NCBI GenBank assembly: GCA_019636495.1
Contig: JAHBXL010000007.1
Span: forward strand, 124,001-188,000
Reading direction: 5' to 3'
Length of the DNA: 64,000 nt
Source: Phycisphaeraceae bacterium
GTDB lineage: Bacteria; Planctomycetota; Phycisphaerae; Phycisphaerales; UBA1924
Position 1 is the first letter of the stretch. Each line of letters begins with the position of its first letter. Both the position numbers and the translations under genes were made by a program. A model generated the notes under the pieces. The model was not told the DNA's origin and searched no databases. It worked only from the letters and a program-made list of their open reading frames with translations. Positions 28,506 to 35,951 of the stretch are shown here, piece after piece.

Positions 28506-28746
28506 ACTCGCGGAATCTTCGGGAGAATACGCCGATCCCGAACAGCGCGCAGCGCCAGGCGCAGCGCGGGCCGCACCGGGGCCAAAGGCGGGCCCAGTCC
28601 CGCCCACGTCGCGGCCCGGTGCCGGGGGCGACACACTCCCGCCCGACGCCGACCTGGCCCGCCTCGTGGCAGCGTGGGCCAACCTGCCGCCCAACGTGCG
28701 TGCCGGGATCGTCGCGGCGCTCGGCACGGCCGCACCCGCCCGCTGA
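28506..28746 (+). pseudogene. possible tyrosine-recombinase C-terminal remnant
   Basis: Directly inside the distal repeat, a + strand frame ends in DADLARLVAAWANLPPNVRAG and IVAAL before TGA at 28744-28746. An AW-x-LPPxxRAGIVA tail, preceded by an Ala/Pro linker, occurs at the C-terminus of many planctomycete integrases. No catalytic Arg-His-Tyr region is present, so this can only be a remnant. The similarity is from memory of the family and needs testing. Confidence 0.35.
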
Positions 28747-29026
28747 CCCCGCCCGACGCCCGACAGAACCGACGAAACCCGCGACGCCGCGACGCGGTAG
28801 GCCATCGCCGCCCGTTCCGTCGGCGGCAACGTCGGCATGGTTCCTTCCCGCCGGGCTCGCCGATGTGACGCCCGCGGGAACAGCCGCGGGGATAGACCGA
28901 CTTTGTTTCGGATGTCCGAGCGGAGGGCAGCCCTGGCATCCGGCCGCAACCACAGGCTGGGTGGCGGTGACTGGGCGACGCATGTTCCCATAGTCAGACC
29001 TATCTTTGACTTCAGGGAGGTCTTCG
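28747..29026. other. non-coding stretch upstream of the HEPN-TPR gene
   Basis: About 280 bases without a supported gene. It presumably contains the promoter of the HEPN-TPR gene; its ribosome site GGGAGG is at the right end. No repeat or RNA recognised. Confidence 0.4.
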
Positions 29027-30745
29027 ATGCCCGACCAATGCCTCACGCCAGAAGCCCTGCAGATGTGCCCCTCATGCCTGAGGTCCATCGCTACGGACTC
29101 GGATCAACTCGACGACTCTGTCCATCGGTTCGTTCGACTCATGGCGTGCTTTGAGGTGGTAATCAAGCTCCTCGGCAACGCGGCGCACGCAGTTCACATC
29201 GAGCGCCATCTGAGCCAGACCTACTGCGTGTCGTTTGAGCAGGCCTTCATCCAAAAACGACCGAGCCTTGGAAGCTGGCTGACCCTAGTCGGACAGCACA
29301 GCGCATACCTCGCCCGAAGCGGCCCTTCGTGGCTCGCAGGATCGATGAAGTGGCTGCGTGAGGCGGGACGAAAAGACAGCGTTCTCTCGCGGCTCAGCAA
29401 GTACGTAGGTGCAGTTCGACAAACGCTTCCGTCGGATGGCCTGATCCAGGCCTACTCGGGTCTTGACTGCTTAGGGCAGATTGTTTACCTGCGAAACGCG
29501 TTCTCGCACGGCGCGTTGACGCCCCGCTTCGCTGAGCGGTACAACGACCTGCTGACCGCGGCGCTCGAAGAGTTCGTATGCGGGCTCAAGATCGGCTCAA
29601 ACTGGATGTTCGCGGTCCCTCTTCGTTACGACCCATCCGATCCAACGCGTGCCTTCGTGATGAACCCGGAGGCACCCGACAGCGCCCCCAAGTCGATTCC
29701 TCTTGGCGATAGATCGACAAAGCCACGCTGGAACTCGCTTTACGTCGGCGAGTCGCTCGAGTCATTCGAAGATTGCGTTCGTCTTGGGCCGATGATGAGA
29801 TACGAGCGCACGCTGCGTGACTACGTGTTTTTGAATTCCTACGGCGATGGAGAAGCAGAGTTTCTCTCCTATCGCAGTGGCGATTTCGACGTTCGGCCCG
29901 CATCCCAGGATTGGCGTGAGTTCTTCGGACTTGTCCTCGCGGTACCGCCAGAGGTTGCGCCCGCGACCGTAGTCCCGAGTCCGGAACCGACCCCAACGCC
30001 GACCCAAACTGCCGCGACGCTGGACGCCAAGATCGATGCTCAGCCCATTGGTCCTGCGCCCACTCCGGTCGTACCAACCTCGCCGCCTGTCGGGAGTGCG
30101 CCGCAGAGCGCGCCGTCGGTCGCATCAGGACCAAGTGTTCGGGACATCTTGGCCGCCTTCGTTGATCTCGGCACGCGCCACCACACGCCAGACTGGGGTC
30201 GCACACTTGACGAATGGGAGCGCATGCTCTCTCCGCTTAGCGATGAGGTCCTTGTTCAGTTGTTTAGCGAGATGGAGACGCAATCCCAGGCATCGTCGGC
30301 GGCAGATTCTCTGCTGCTTTTCTTGGGCAATCTGCAGCAACGGCTGGGGTTTCACGAAGAGGCAGCTGCACGGTTCAAGGAGTTGGCAGACAAGGAGCCG
30401 GGCAACAACGACCGCCGGTCAAGGTACGGCTGTGCCTTGTTGCTGTGGGGCAACCAACTGAAAGCTGAGGGGAAGGCAAAGCACAACAACACCCTCGTGA
30501 GCAAGGGCAAAGACGTTCTGGGCGAAGCGAAGGCAACTCTGTCTGGATCGCTGTACGCCCAGCCTGAGACACGATCCGAGGTTTGGCACAATGTGCGGGC
30601 CTTGTCGATGCTGGTTGATGCGTGCTGCCGTCGCGGCGAGTTCCAGGAAGCAGCCGTCTACTGCGACGAGGGGTTGAAACTAGAGCCAGAGAACCAGCGG
30701 CTGAATAGCCAACGGCTCTTTATCCACGAAACGCTGGCCAAGTAG
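29027..30745 (+). CDS. HEPN-motif protein with C-terminal TPR-like repeats
   Basis: The 572-residue protein has a helical N-terminal domain with RNAFSH at residues 156-161, the RNxxxH signature of HEPN ribonucleases. A middle region of mixed strands follows (about 190-310), then a Pro/Thr-rich linker (about 310-365) and C-terminal helices resembling TPRs (FHEEAAARFKELADKEPGN and GEFQEAAVYCDEGLKLEPEN). It lacks a signal peptide. GGGAGG is seven bases before the ATG. It is convergent with the island methyltransferase, 20 bases apart. HEPN proteins are often RNA-targeting defence effectors; that role here is inferred. Confidence 0.72.
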   Translation: MPDQCLTPEALQMCPSCLRSIATDSDQLDDSVHRFVRLMACFEVVIKLLGNAAHAVHIERHLSQTYCVSFEQAFIQKRPSLGSWLTLVGQHSAYLARSGPSWLAGSMKWLREAGRKDSVLSRLSKYVGAVRQTLPSDGLIQAYSGLDCLGQIVYLRNAFSHGALTPRFAERYNDLLTAALEEFVCGLKIGSNWMFAVPLRYDPSDPTRAFVMNPEAPDSAPKSIPLGDRSTKPRWNSLYVGESLESFEDCVRLGPMMRYERTLRDYVFLNSYGDGEAEFLSYRSGDFDVRPASQDWREFFGLVLAVPPEVAPATVVPSPEPTPTPTQTAATLDAKIDAQPIGPAPTPVVPTSPPVGSAPQSAPSVASGPSVRDILAAFVDLGTRHHTPDWGRTLDEWERMLSPLSDEVLVQLFSEMETQSQASSAADSLLLFLGNLQQRLGFHEEAAARFKELADKEPGNNDRRSRYGCALLLWGNQLKAEGKAKHNNTLVSKGKDVLGEAKATLSGSLYAQPETRSEVWHNVRALSMLVDACCRRGEFQEAAVYCDEGLKLEPENQRLNSQRLFIHETLAK

Positions 30746-30765
30746 GTGTACCAAGGCAAACAATA

Positions 30766-31854
30766 TCAGCGAAACAAACCCATTTGTTCGGCTGGTTGTG
30801 CTTGCATGGGTGCGAGGCGTTCGACTAGGCACTCGCGCGAGACGACGTACACGTATTCCTTGTTGTTGAGGTGGCTGACCTTGCCGACCTTCTGCCCCTG
30901 TGGGTTGTAGATGCCGATCTGCGCGCCGACGTACCGCTTGAAGTCGTTCTCGATGGTCGTGACCTTGCCCTGGCCGTCCCAGAGCGCCGCGAGCATGGAT
31001 TCCATTTCCTCGCGTGCCAAGTACCCCTCGTTGTTGAACGAGACCACCAGCACGGGCGCGCGGACGGCGGCGAGAAGCCGCCGCATGACGCCCGCGAACT
31101 GCGGGCGGGAGTTGAAGATGCTCTGCCGCTGCCGGACATCCACACGCTTGCACGCGATGCCGTAGACCTCCGGCTTGTCCCAGCGCACCAGCGATTCCCA
31201 GGCGTGGTAGTTGCCCAGGTACGAGTGCTGGTTGTACGGCGGGTCGATGTACGCAACGTCGGCTTCGAGCAGTTTCGCGGCTTCGATCGCATCGAGGCAG
31301 GTCGCTTGTCCCTTGCCGTGCTTGGCGCGCGGCAGCACTTCGGGAACGCGCAACTCCAGGTCGTTGTGCGCTCTCGGCGCCCACGCTTTCAGATACGCCA
31401 TCTGCAGGCCCGTAGTCGAATCCACGCGATCGGCCGCCTCCATGAGCGAGACGAGCATCACCGCTTCAAGTTCCGGCTCCAAGCCCTTGGCCACGATGGC
31501 TTCGCGGATGGCGTCGATCCTCGCACCGTTTTTGGGCTGGAAGAAGCGGGACTTGACGCAGAACGTCTCGGTGAAGTACCCCGGCTCGCCTTTCATCGCG
31601 TTGAACTCGCGGACGAGTTTCGTCGCATGGTCGATCACGTCCTCGGCGTCGGCCTGCACATAGCAGCGTGCAAGCGTCGCGGCGTATGCGTTGTGGTCGT
31701 TCGAGACGACGCGATACCCGGCGGCTTTCAACGCGTGGCCGACCCGCGAGGTGCCGGAAAACAGGTCGATAACCGAGTGCGCGTTGGATGCCCGCCGCAC
31801 CGCTTCAAGGATGACCGGAATGAGCGTTCGCTTGGAACCGATGTACTTGATCAA
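30766..31854 (-). CDS. DNA adenine methylase, island R-M system
   Basis: The 362-residue protein has the D12-class N6-adenine methylase order. SAM motif I is DLFSGTSRVGHAL (residues 30-42) and catalytic motif IV is IDPPYNQHSY (203-212), so it is alpha class. The opening MIKYIGSKR is typical. The start is a TTG at 31852-31854 that overlaps the endonuclease stop as TTGA, with no ATG available; this implies translational coupling. It would protect host DNA from the upstream endonuclease. Recognition site unknown. Confidence 0.88.
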   Translation of the reverse strand: MIKYIGSKRTLIPVILEAVRRASNAHSVIDLFSGTSRVGHALKAAGYRVVSNDHNAYAATLARCYVQADAEDVIDHATKLVREFNAMKGEPGYFTETFCVKSRFFQPKNGARIDAIREAIVAKGLEPELEAVMLVSLMEAADRVDSTTGLQMAYLKAWAPRAHNDLELRVPEVLPRAKHGKGQATCLDAIEAAKLLEADVAYIDPPYNQHSYLGNYHAWESLVRWDKPEVYGIACKRVDVRQRQSIFNSRPQFAGVMRRLLAAVRAPVLVVSFNNEGYLAREEMESMLAALWDGQGKVTTIENDFKRYVGAQIGIYNPQGQKVGKVSHLNNKEYVYVVSRECLVERLAPMQAQPAEQMGLFR

Positions 31855-32678
31855 CGATGTATCCCCGTGGTGCGCGGTGTGCCCTCAAACAACCAGGACA
31901 GCAGGCCCGAGAGGAAGCGGGTGTACTCTGTGGCGGTACAGGCGTGCTCCATCGAGAACCACGCGAAGTTGGTCAGCCGATCTGCTTGGACGTGAAAGTT
32001 GACGTGGTACTTGTTGCGGTACCGAATGAACGCCCCGTTTGCCATCACCATGAGGCTGCACTTGGTATAGCGGGTCGCAACCTCCAGATACTGCATGATC
32101 TGGAAGGACAACCGCTCGTGGGCATTGCCGTCGATCTGCCTCCCGGCGCTCGACTTGGCCGTCTTGTACTCCATCATGATCTTCTCGCGGAGGACACCCC
32201 CGTCTACGAGAACAACCGTGTCGTCAAACTTCGTCGAAAGCCCGCTGTAGATCGTCGGGTACTGCGCTCCGGCGTACGGACCGGATTCCGGCGCATACTT
32301 GCGGATGACCTCGGCCTCGGTCGGAAAGGCGGCAATCAGATCGTTGACGCCGAACACGACTTCAAGCCAGCGTGATTGCTCAGCGTTTGGGTGCGTGACG
32401 CCGTCCGATGCGGACATAGGCACGAACATGGACCGCGTGCCGACGGTCAGCTTGGCGTATCGGCGCGTACCCACGCCCGCCACGACCGACACCTGTGCAC
32501 CCCCGGCCTCGGCGACTCGACGGAAGCACTGCCAAAGCCGTGCAATCAAGCGCTCGAAGTCCTCACCCTCCCGCCGCGCGCCAGTGCCGGTGTTGGCGAC
32601 GCTTTCGGAGGCTTCAAAGGCCTCCATGCTCGCCGCGAGTGCTCTGATTTCGGGATTCAGGGGCGGAGGGGTCGGCAT
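31851..32678 (-). CDS. restriction endonuclease partner of the island methylase
   Basis: The 275-residue protein contains a PD-(D/E)xK-like active-site pattern: STKFDDTVVLVDG (Asp 152/153), then MMEYKTAKSS with Glu170 and Lys172. It lies directly upstream of, and is coupled to, an adenine methylase gene, the usual place of a type II restriction enzyme. C-terminal residues LVVM-like NGAFIRYRN and HVQADRLTNFAWF are not diagnostic. The ATG at 32676-32678 has a weak ribosome site. The sequence is not one I recognise as a named enzyme. Confidence 0.75.
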   Translation of the reverse strand: MPTPPPLNPEIRALAASMEAFEASESVANTGTGARREGEDFERLIARLWQCFRRVAEAGGAQVSVVAGVGTRRYAKLTVGTRSMFVPMSASDGVTHPNAEQSRWLEVVFGVNDLIAAFPTEAEVIRKYAPESGPYAGAQYPTIYSGLSTKFDDTVVLVDGGVLREKIMMEYKTAKSSAGRQIDGNAHERLSFQIMQYLEVATRYTKCSLMVMANGAFIRYRNKYHVNFHVQADRLTNFAWFSMEHACTATEYTRFLSGLLSWLFEGTPRTTGIHR

Positions 32679-32925
32679 TCCAACCAGTGTACGGCGATCA
32701 TCGACCTGTTGGGCGGATTCACAGCCGCCTACAACCCGTAGGGGCGACGAAGGTGACCTCGCAGTCTTGAATGGCGATCTGACGATGCCGACGCGAGGGG
32801 TTTGGGAGCCTGACATACCGACAGCACCAAATTCTACAGATCGCGCTGCGAATCGGCCTCCGCGCCGGAAATAAGGGTTTGGGGGGTGGGCCTGTCGCCC
32901 GACGCCCCCCGGCAAGGAGACCACC
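32679..32925. other. promoter-side intergenic region of the island
   Basis: About 250 bases between the endonuclease start and the small divergent ORF. It should contain both promoters. No clear -35/-10 pair was chosen. It ends with AAGGAG before the GTG at 32926. Confidence 0.4.
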
Positions 32926-33261
32926 GTGACCCGAATCGGACTGACCATCGACGAGCATTTCGACCTCCGCGTGAAGCCCCGAACCGGCGCGGACCCTGCA
33001 TTCCATGAGGCGGCCCAGGATGAACGGGACCAGATGTTCCCGATGGCGACCGCCGCGGCATCGCAGCACCTGCGGTCTCGTGGATATGACTGCCGCCCGG
33101 CGATGCTCGAAGCGCTGGCTCGGTACACCGGCGAAGGCGGAGCGACCCAGTGCATGACGGAGAGAGTCGGTTCCTGTGTTTGCTCGCCGCAAAAACACAA
33201 ACGCCGCTGGCCCCGTGGGAGCCAGCGGCGCTGGTTGGAAAGTGGAGCCGGGGGGAGTTGA
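32926..33261 (+). CDS. small island ORF running into the att site
   Basis: A GTG at 32926 preceded by AAGGAG starts a 111-residue frame: MTRIGLTIDEHFDLRVKPRT and further charged residues. Its last 20 or so codons cross the terminator hairpin and the 26-bp att repeat, ending inside the tmRNA gene. The first 80 residues look coding; the tail depends on which att flank is present. It could be a control or excision protein, judged only by its position divergent from the endonuclease. Confidence 0.5.
   Translation: MTRIGLTIDEHFDLRVKPRTGADPAFHEAAQDERDQMFPMATAAASQHLRSRGYDCRPAMLEALARYTGEGGATQCMTERVGSCVCSPQKHKRRWPRGSQRRWLESGAGGS
33191..33230 (-). terminator. intrinsic terminator downstream of ssrA
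   Basis: On the minus strand a perfect 10-bp stem (33230-33221 with 33211-33202) and nine-base loop is followed by TTTGTGTTTTT. It lies 13 bases beyond the tmRNA 3' end. Because the att repeat lies between it and the tmRNA body, this terminator belongs to the island side of the junction. Confidence 0.82.
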
Positions 33262-33268
33262 ACCCCCG
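33243..33268. repeat. attachment site within the tmRNA 3' end (proximal att)
   Basis: This 26-bp copy is the T-arm 3' half and acceptor end of the tmRNA. It is identical to 28477-28502 and marks the right boundary of the island. Confidence 0.85.
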
Positions 33269-33469
33269 TGCCGGGTCAGTCAACATGGCACGTCTACGCG
33301 TGTGTCTGATCGTTTGCTTTCGCCCGCGGCGTCGAAGGTCAGCATCCTCCGCCGCGGCCAATCACCCAGATGGATCCTCGCCCACGCGCCCGGGTGCGCC
33401 ACTTGTGAGCCAGCCCGAAGTCTTCGTTCCGCGCCCTATCGGGCGTCAGTCGCGGAACGCGCAGCCAAA

Positions 33470-33499
33470 TTAGGCCGCGAGAGCGTAGTTGCTGTTGCC
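33470..33499 (-). other. tmRNA proteolysis-tag reading frame
   Basis: GGC-AAC-AGC-AAC-TAC-GCT-CTC and two Ala codons precede TAA. It encodes GNSNYALAA, to be joined to the Ala carried by tmRNA. The end YALAA is the usual protease-recognition sequence. Confidence 0.8.
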
Positions 33500-33663
33500 A
33501 GCTAATTTTGTTGCGTGCTTTTTACCAGGCCATCACGCCCCTGGACGCGCAATACCAAGTCTTCCCTGCCCGGTCGATTGCCGGTTCGGCCCCAGTTGTC
33601 AAAGAACCCGGTATTCTACGCGGCGCACAGCGCAGAATCCGGTGAATCGGGGAGACACGAGGC

Positions 33664-33691
33664 TTGACACGTATCGTCTTTTTGCTATAAT
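33664..33691 (+). promoter_or_regulatory. consensus sigma70-type promoter of the toxin-antitoxin operon
   Basis: TTGACA at 33664-33669 and TATAAT at 33686-33691 are both perfect, with 16 bases between. The toxin GTG begins 11 bases after the -10 box, so the transcript would have almost no leader. Confidence 0.85.
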
Positions 33692-33702
33692 GGAAGGGTG
33701 AC

Positions 33703-34083
33703 GTGCCCGCAACGACGGTGGTTTTCTTCCGCGAGGCCGAGGGCGCTGTGCCGGTGCTGGACTGGCTTGCATCTCTTCGGCGGACCCAGCCGCGGGCGTT
33801 TGCCAAGTGCCTCGTGCGGATCGAGCGCCTCGCCCAGCTCGGTCACGAACTCCGACGCCCCGAGGCCGATCTGCTCCGAGACGGCATCTACGAACTTCGA
33901 GCGCGGATGGGCAGCGTGAACTACCGGATCCTCTACTTCTTTCACGGAAGGTCGGCGTGTGTCCTGGCCCACAGCCTGACCAAAGAGTCCGCGGTTCCCG
34001 CGGCGGAGATTGATGTCGCTGTCCGACGCAAGGCCGTTTACACCAGGAACCCTGGAGCGCACACGCACCGCGAGGGAGTATGA
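33703..34083 (+). CDS. RelE/HigB-type toxin (phage Gp49-like family)
   Basis: The 126-residue protein has the fold pattern of Gp49-like/RelE-superfamily toxins: VLDWLASLRRTQPRAFAKC, a strand pair IYELRARMGSVNYRILYFF, and ACVLAHSLTKES. Such toxins cleave mRNA on ribosomes. It starts at a GTG close behind a perfect promoter. The antitoxin gene overlaps its end by ATGA. Toxin-first order is usual for the HigBA arrangement. Confidence 0.88.
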   Translation: MPATTVVFFREAEGAVPVLDWLASLRRTQPRAFAKCLVRIERLAQLGHELRRPEADLLRDGIYELRARMGSVNYRILYFFHGRSACVLAHSLTKESAVPAAEIDVAVRRKAVYTRNPGAHTHREGV

Positions 34084-34421
34084 AGACCACCCGCTCGACA
34101 AAGCACGTATCGGGGCGTCGATCGACCTCTTCGGCAGTGGAGATCGTCAGCCGGCTCGCCTCGCGCTCGCCCGCGGTGAAGAAAATGGTGGAGCAGGAAC
34201 GCGACAATCTCGCCGTCGCCCTGCAGGTGCATGCCGCGCGGACCTCGCGCAACCTGACGCAAGCCCAACTGGCCAGGCTCGTCGGCACGACCCAGTCGGT
34301 CATCGCGCGGCTGGAGGACGCGGACTACACCGGCCACTCGCTGACGATGCTCCGCCGGATCGGCGCAGCGCTCGACTACGACCTCGAAATCCGCTTTGTC
34401 GATTCCCGCCGCGCGGCATAG
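34080..34421 (+). CDS. Xre-family HTH antitoxin
   Basis: The 113-residue protein carries a helix-turn-helix of the Xre type in its second half (LTQAQLARLVGTTQSVIARLE, then LTMLRRIGAALDYDLEIRF). The N-terminus is basic and Ser/Thr-rich. It overlaps the toxin gene as ATGA, so the two are translationally coupled. It should neutralise the toxin and repress the promoter upstream. Confidence 0.9.
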   Translation: MKTTRSTKHVSGRRSTSSAVEIVSRLASRSPAVKKMVEQERDNLAVALQVHAARTSRNLTQAQLARLVGTTQSVIARLEDADYTGHSLTMLRRIGAALDYDLEIRFVDSRRAA

Positions 34422-34443
34422 TCACGCACCGCAGAGCGCCCCC

Positions 34444-35910
34444 TCACTCGCACCCCGCGAACCACAGCGACAGGAAGGCGAAGATGTCCGCGACTTGCAC
34501 GCCGCCGACGCCGTCGATGTCCGCCGAGGAATCTCCGGCGAACCACGCCGCGAGGAAGGCGAAGATGTCGCTCACTTCTCGCTCGCCGTTGCCATCAAAG
34601 TCGGCGGGGCAGGGGCAGATGGCCAGTTGGGACTTCAGTTCGCCGCCGGTGAAGGTCGGGCCGAACGATCGCGTGTTCACGATTACGTCGACCAGGCCGT
34701 CGTTGTTCAGGTCGGCAAGGGCCGCGAGGCGGGCGTTGGGGCTGGCCTGGCAGGTGTGCGTGGAGGCGGGCCCGAAGTCGCCGCCGCCGCGGCCGGGGAG
34801 GAGCACGACGTCTCCGTGACCGAATCCGCCGGCGCGGAAGCCGACCAGGTCGAGGAACCCATCGCCGTTCTGGTCGATGGCGAAGCAGGCTGTGTCTCCC
34901 GGGAACGGGAAGGTGGTCGGGGGGGCGAAGACTCCGCCACCGGTGTTGCGGTAGATCGCGGCGATCCCGGAGTGGCAGACAATGAGGTCCAGGTCGCCGT
35001 CGGCGTCGAGATCGGCGTACGCCGAACTGCTCCCGGGAGTGACGATCGGAGTGCCGGGCGAAAACTGCCCGGTCCCATCGTTGAGCCAGGATTCATGCCG
35101 GATGGTTCCTTCGACGATCCGCTGGCAGGCGAGGTCGAGCGCCCCATCGCCGTTGATGTCGATGGCGATCAGGTTGAAGGCCGCGTAGGGCACGAGATCG
35201 TGTGCCGCGGCGAAGAGGCCGGAGCCATCGTCGGAGAAGTAGCGCACGTTGTCCTCGACGGCGTCGTAGAAGATGATCTCCGGTCGTCCATCGCCGGTGA
35301 GGTCGTGGAGCAGGATCGGCTGCTCGTTGAGGTAGAGATCGGTTGTGATCTCCGGTCCGAGCACGCCGCCTCCCATGTTCATCCGGACGCGGAGCGTGTC
35401 GAACAAGGGCTCGTACAGGACGTCGGTGAGGCCGTCGTTGTTGATGTCGGCGGCGTACACGGCGATCAGCCAGTCCCACGGCCCGGTGTATTCGGCGGGT
35501 TCTGCGAACTGGCCCGCGCCGGCATTGAGGCGGACGGTGATGCGGGAACCCTGCGCGTTCTCGAGCATCACCAGGTCGGGGAGTTCGTCGCCGTTCATGT
35601 CGGTGAGGAGGCCATCGAAGACCGACTCGCCTGCGCCGAATGCGAGCGACTCGTCGAAGAGGCCGTCGCCGCGGCCGATGAGCAGGTGCAGTGAGTCGGA
35701 GCCGATCGAGCCCCCTGTTCTGGACACAAGCAGGTCGGGGAAGCCGTCGTTGTTGACGTCGGCGATGGCGCGGATGGTCGGGCGCTGCCCGAAAGGCAGC
35801 ACGACCTGGGCCGCTTCGAACGTGGGCTCAGAGCACTGGCACAGGGCCGGGGCGGGGATGCTCCCAAGGAGAGTAATGGTCAAGGTCGCGGTCAGCATGT
35901 GCGTGCGCAT
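34444..35910 (-). CDS. secreted FG-GAP/VCBS repeat protein with GC-type dockerin
   Basis: The 488-residue protein has a signal peptide (about 24 residues) and repeated FG-GAP/VCBS units, seen as DVNNDGFPDLLV, DMNGDELPDLVM, DINNDGLTDVLY and further copies, which form an integrin-like beta-propeller binding calcium. The C-terminus is a GC-type dockerin: CPADFDGNGEREVSDIFAFL then a second Ca loop and DIFAFLSLWFAGCE. The last Cys is one residue from the end. It is the last gene of an operon running from 39412 leftwards, 41 bases after the preceding gene. Confidence 0.88.
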   Translation of the reverse strand: MRTHMLTATLTITLLGSIPAPALCQCSEPTFEAAQVVLPFGQRPTIRAIADVNNDGFPDLLVSRTGGSIGSDSLHLLIGRGDGLFDESLAFGAGESVFDGLLTDMNGDELPDLVMLENAQGSRITVRLNAGAGQFAEPAEYTGPWDWLIAVYAADINNDGLTDVLYEPLFDTLRVRMNMGGGVLGPEITTDLYLNEQPILLHDLTGDGRPEIIFYDAVEDNVRYFSDDGSGLFAAAHDLVPYAAFNLIAIDINGDGALDLACQRIVEGTIRHESWLNDGTGQFSPGTPIVTPGSSSAYADLDADGDLDLIVCHSGIAAIYRNTGGGVFAPPTTFPFPGDTACFAIDQNGDGFLDLVGFRAGGFGHGDVVLLPGRGGGDFGPASTHTCQASPNARLAALADLNNDGLVDVIVNTRSFGPTFTGGELKSQLAICPCPADFDGNGEREVSDIFAFLAAWFAGDSSADIDGVGGVQVADIFAFLSLWFAGCE

Positions 35911-35951
35911 GGAACTGTCCTGTGAAAGTGCCGCGGAGCGCTGGCGGGTGC

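Larger units (their letters stand above)
28477..33268. mobile_element. genomic island integrated at ssrA
   Basis: A 4.8-kb segment is bounded by 26-bp direct repeats of the tmRNA 3' end, with the intact tmRNA gene at the right boundary. This is the classic structure left by a tyrosine-recombinase element using ssrA as its attB. Cargo: a HEPN-TPR protein, a restriction-modification pair, and a small ORF. There is only a possible integrase tail next to the distal repeat and no full recombinase, so the island is either decayed or moved in trans. Confidence 0.78.
33243..33593 (-). ncRNA. ssrA: transfer-messenger RNA
   Basis: A 351-base RNA gene on the minus strand. The 5' end GGGGCCG pairs with the 3' CGGCTCC to form the acceptor stem, and GGGGGTTCAACTCCCCC forms the T arm. 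CCA is not encoded. The mRNA-like part contains GGTAAAAAGC, as in other tmRNAs, and a tag frame at 33499-33470. With UAG at -5 to -3, as in E. coli, the resume codon is GGC and the predicted tag is (A)GNSNYALAA. tmRNA with SmpB releases stalled ribosomes and marks their products for proteolysis. Confidence 0.95.

Noticed and set aside
33489-33701. Small ORF overlapping the tmRNA 5' end
   Set aside because: The sequence is fully explained by the tmRNA gene and the toxin-antitoxin promoter region.
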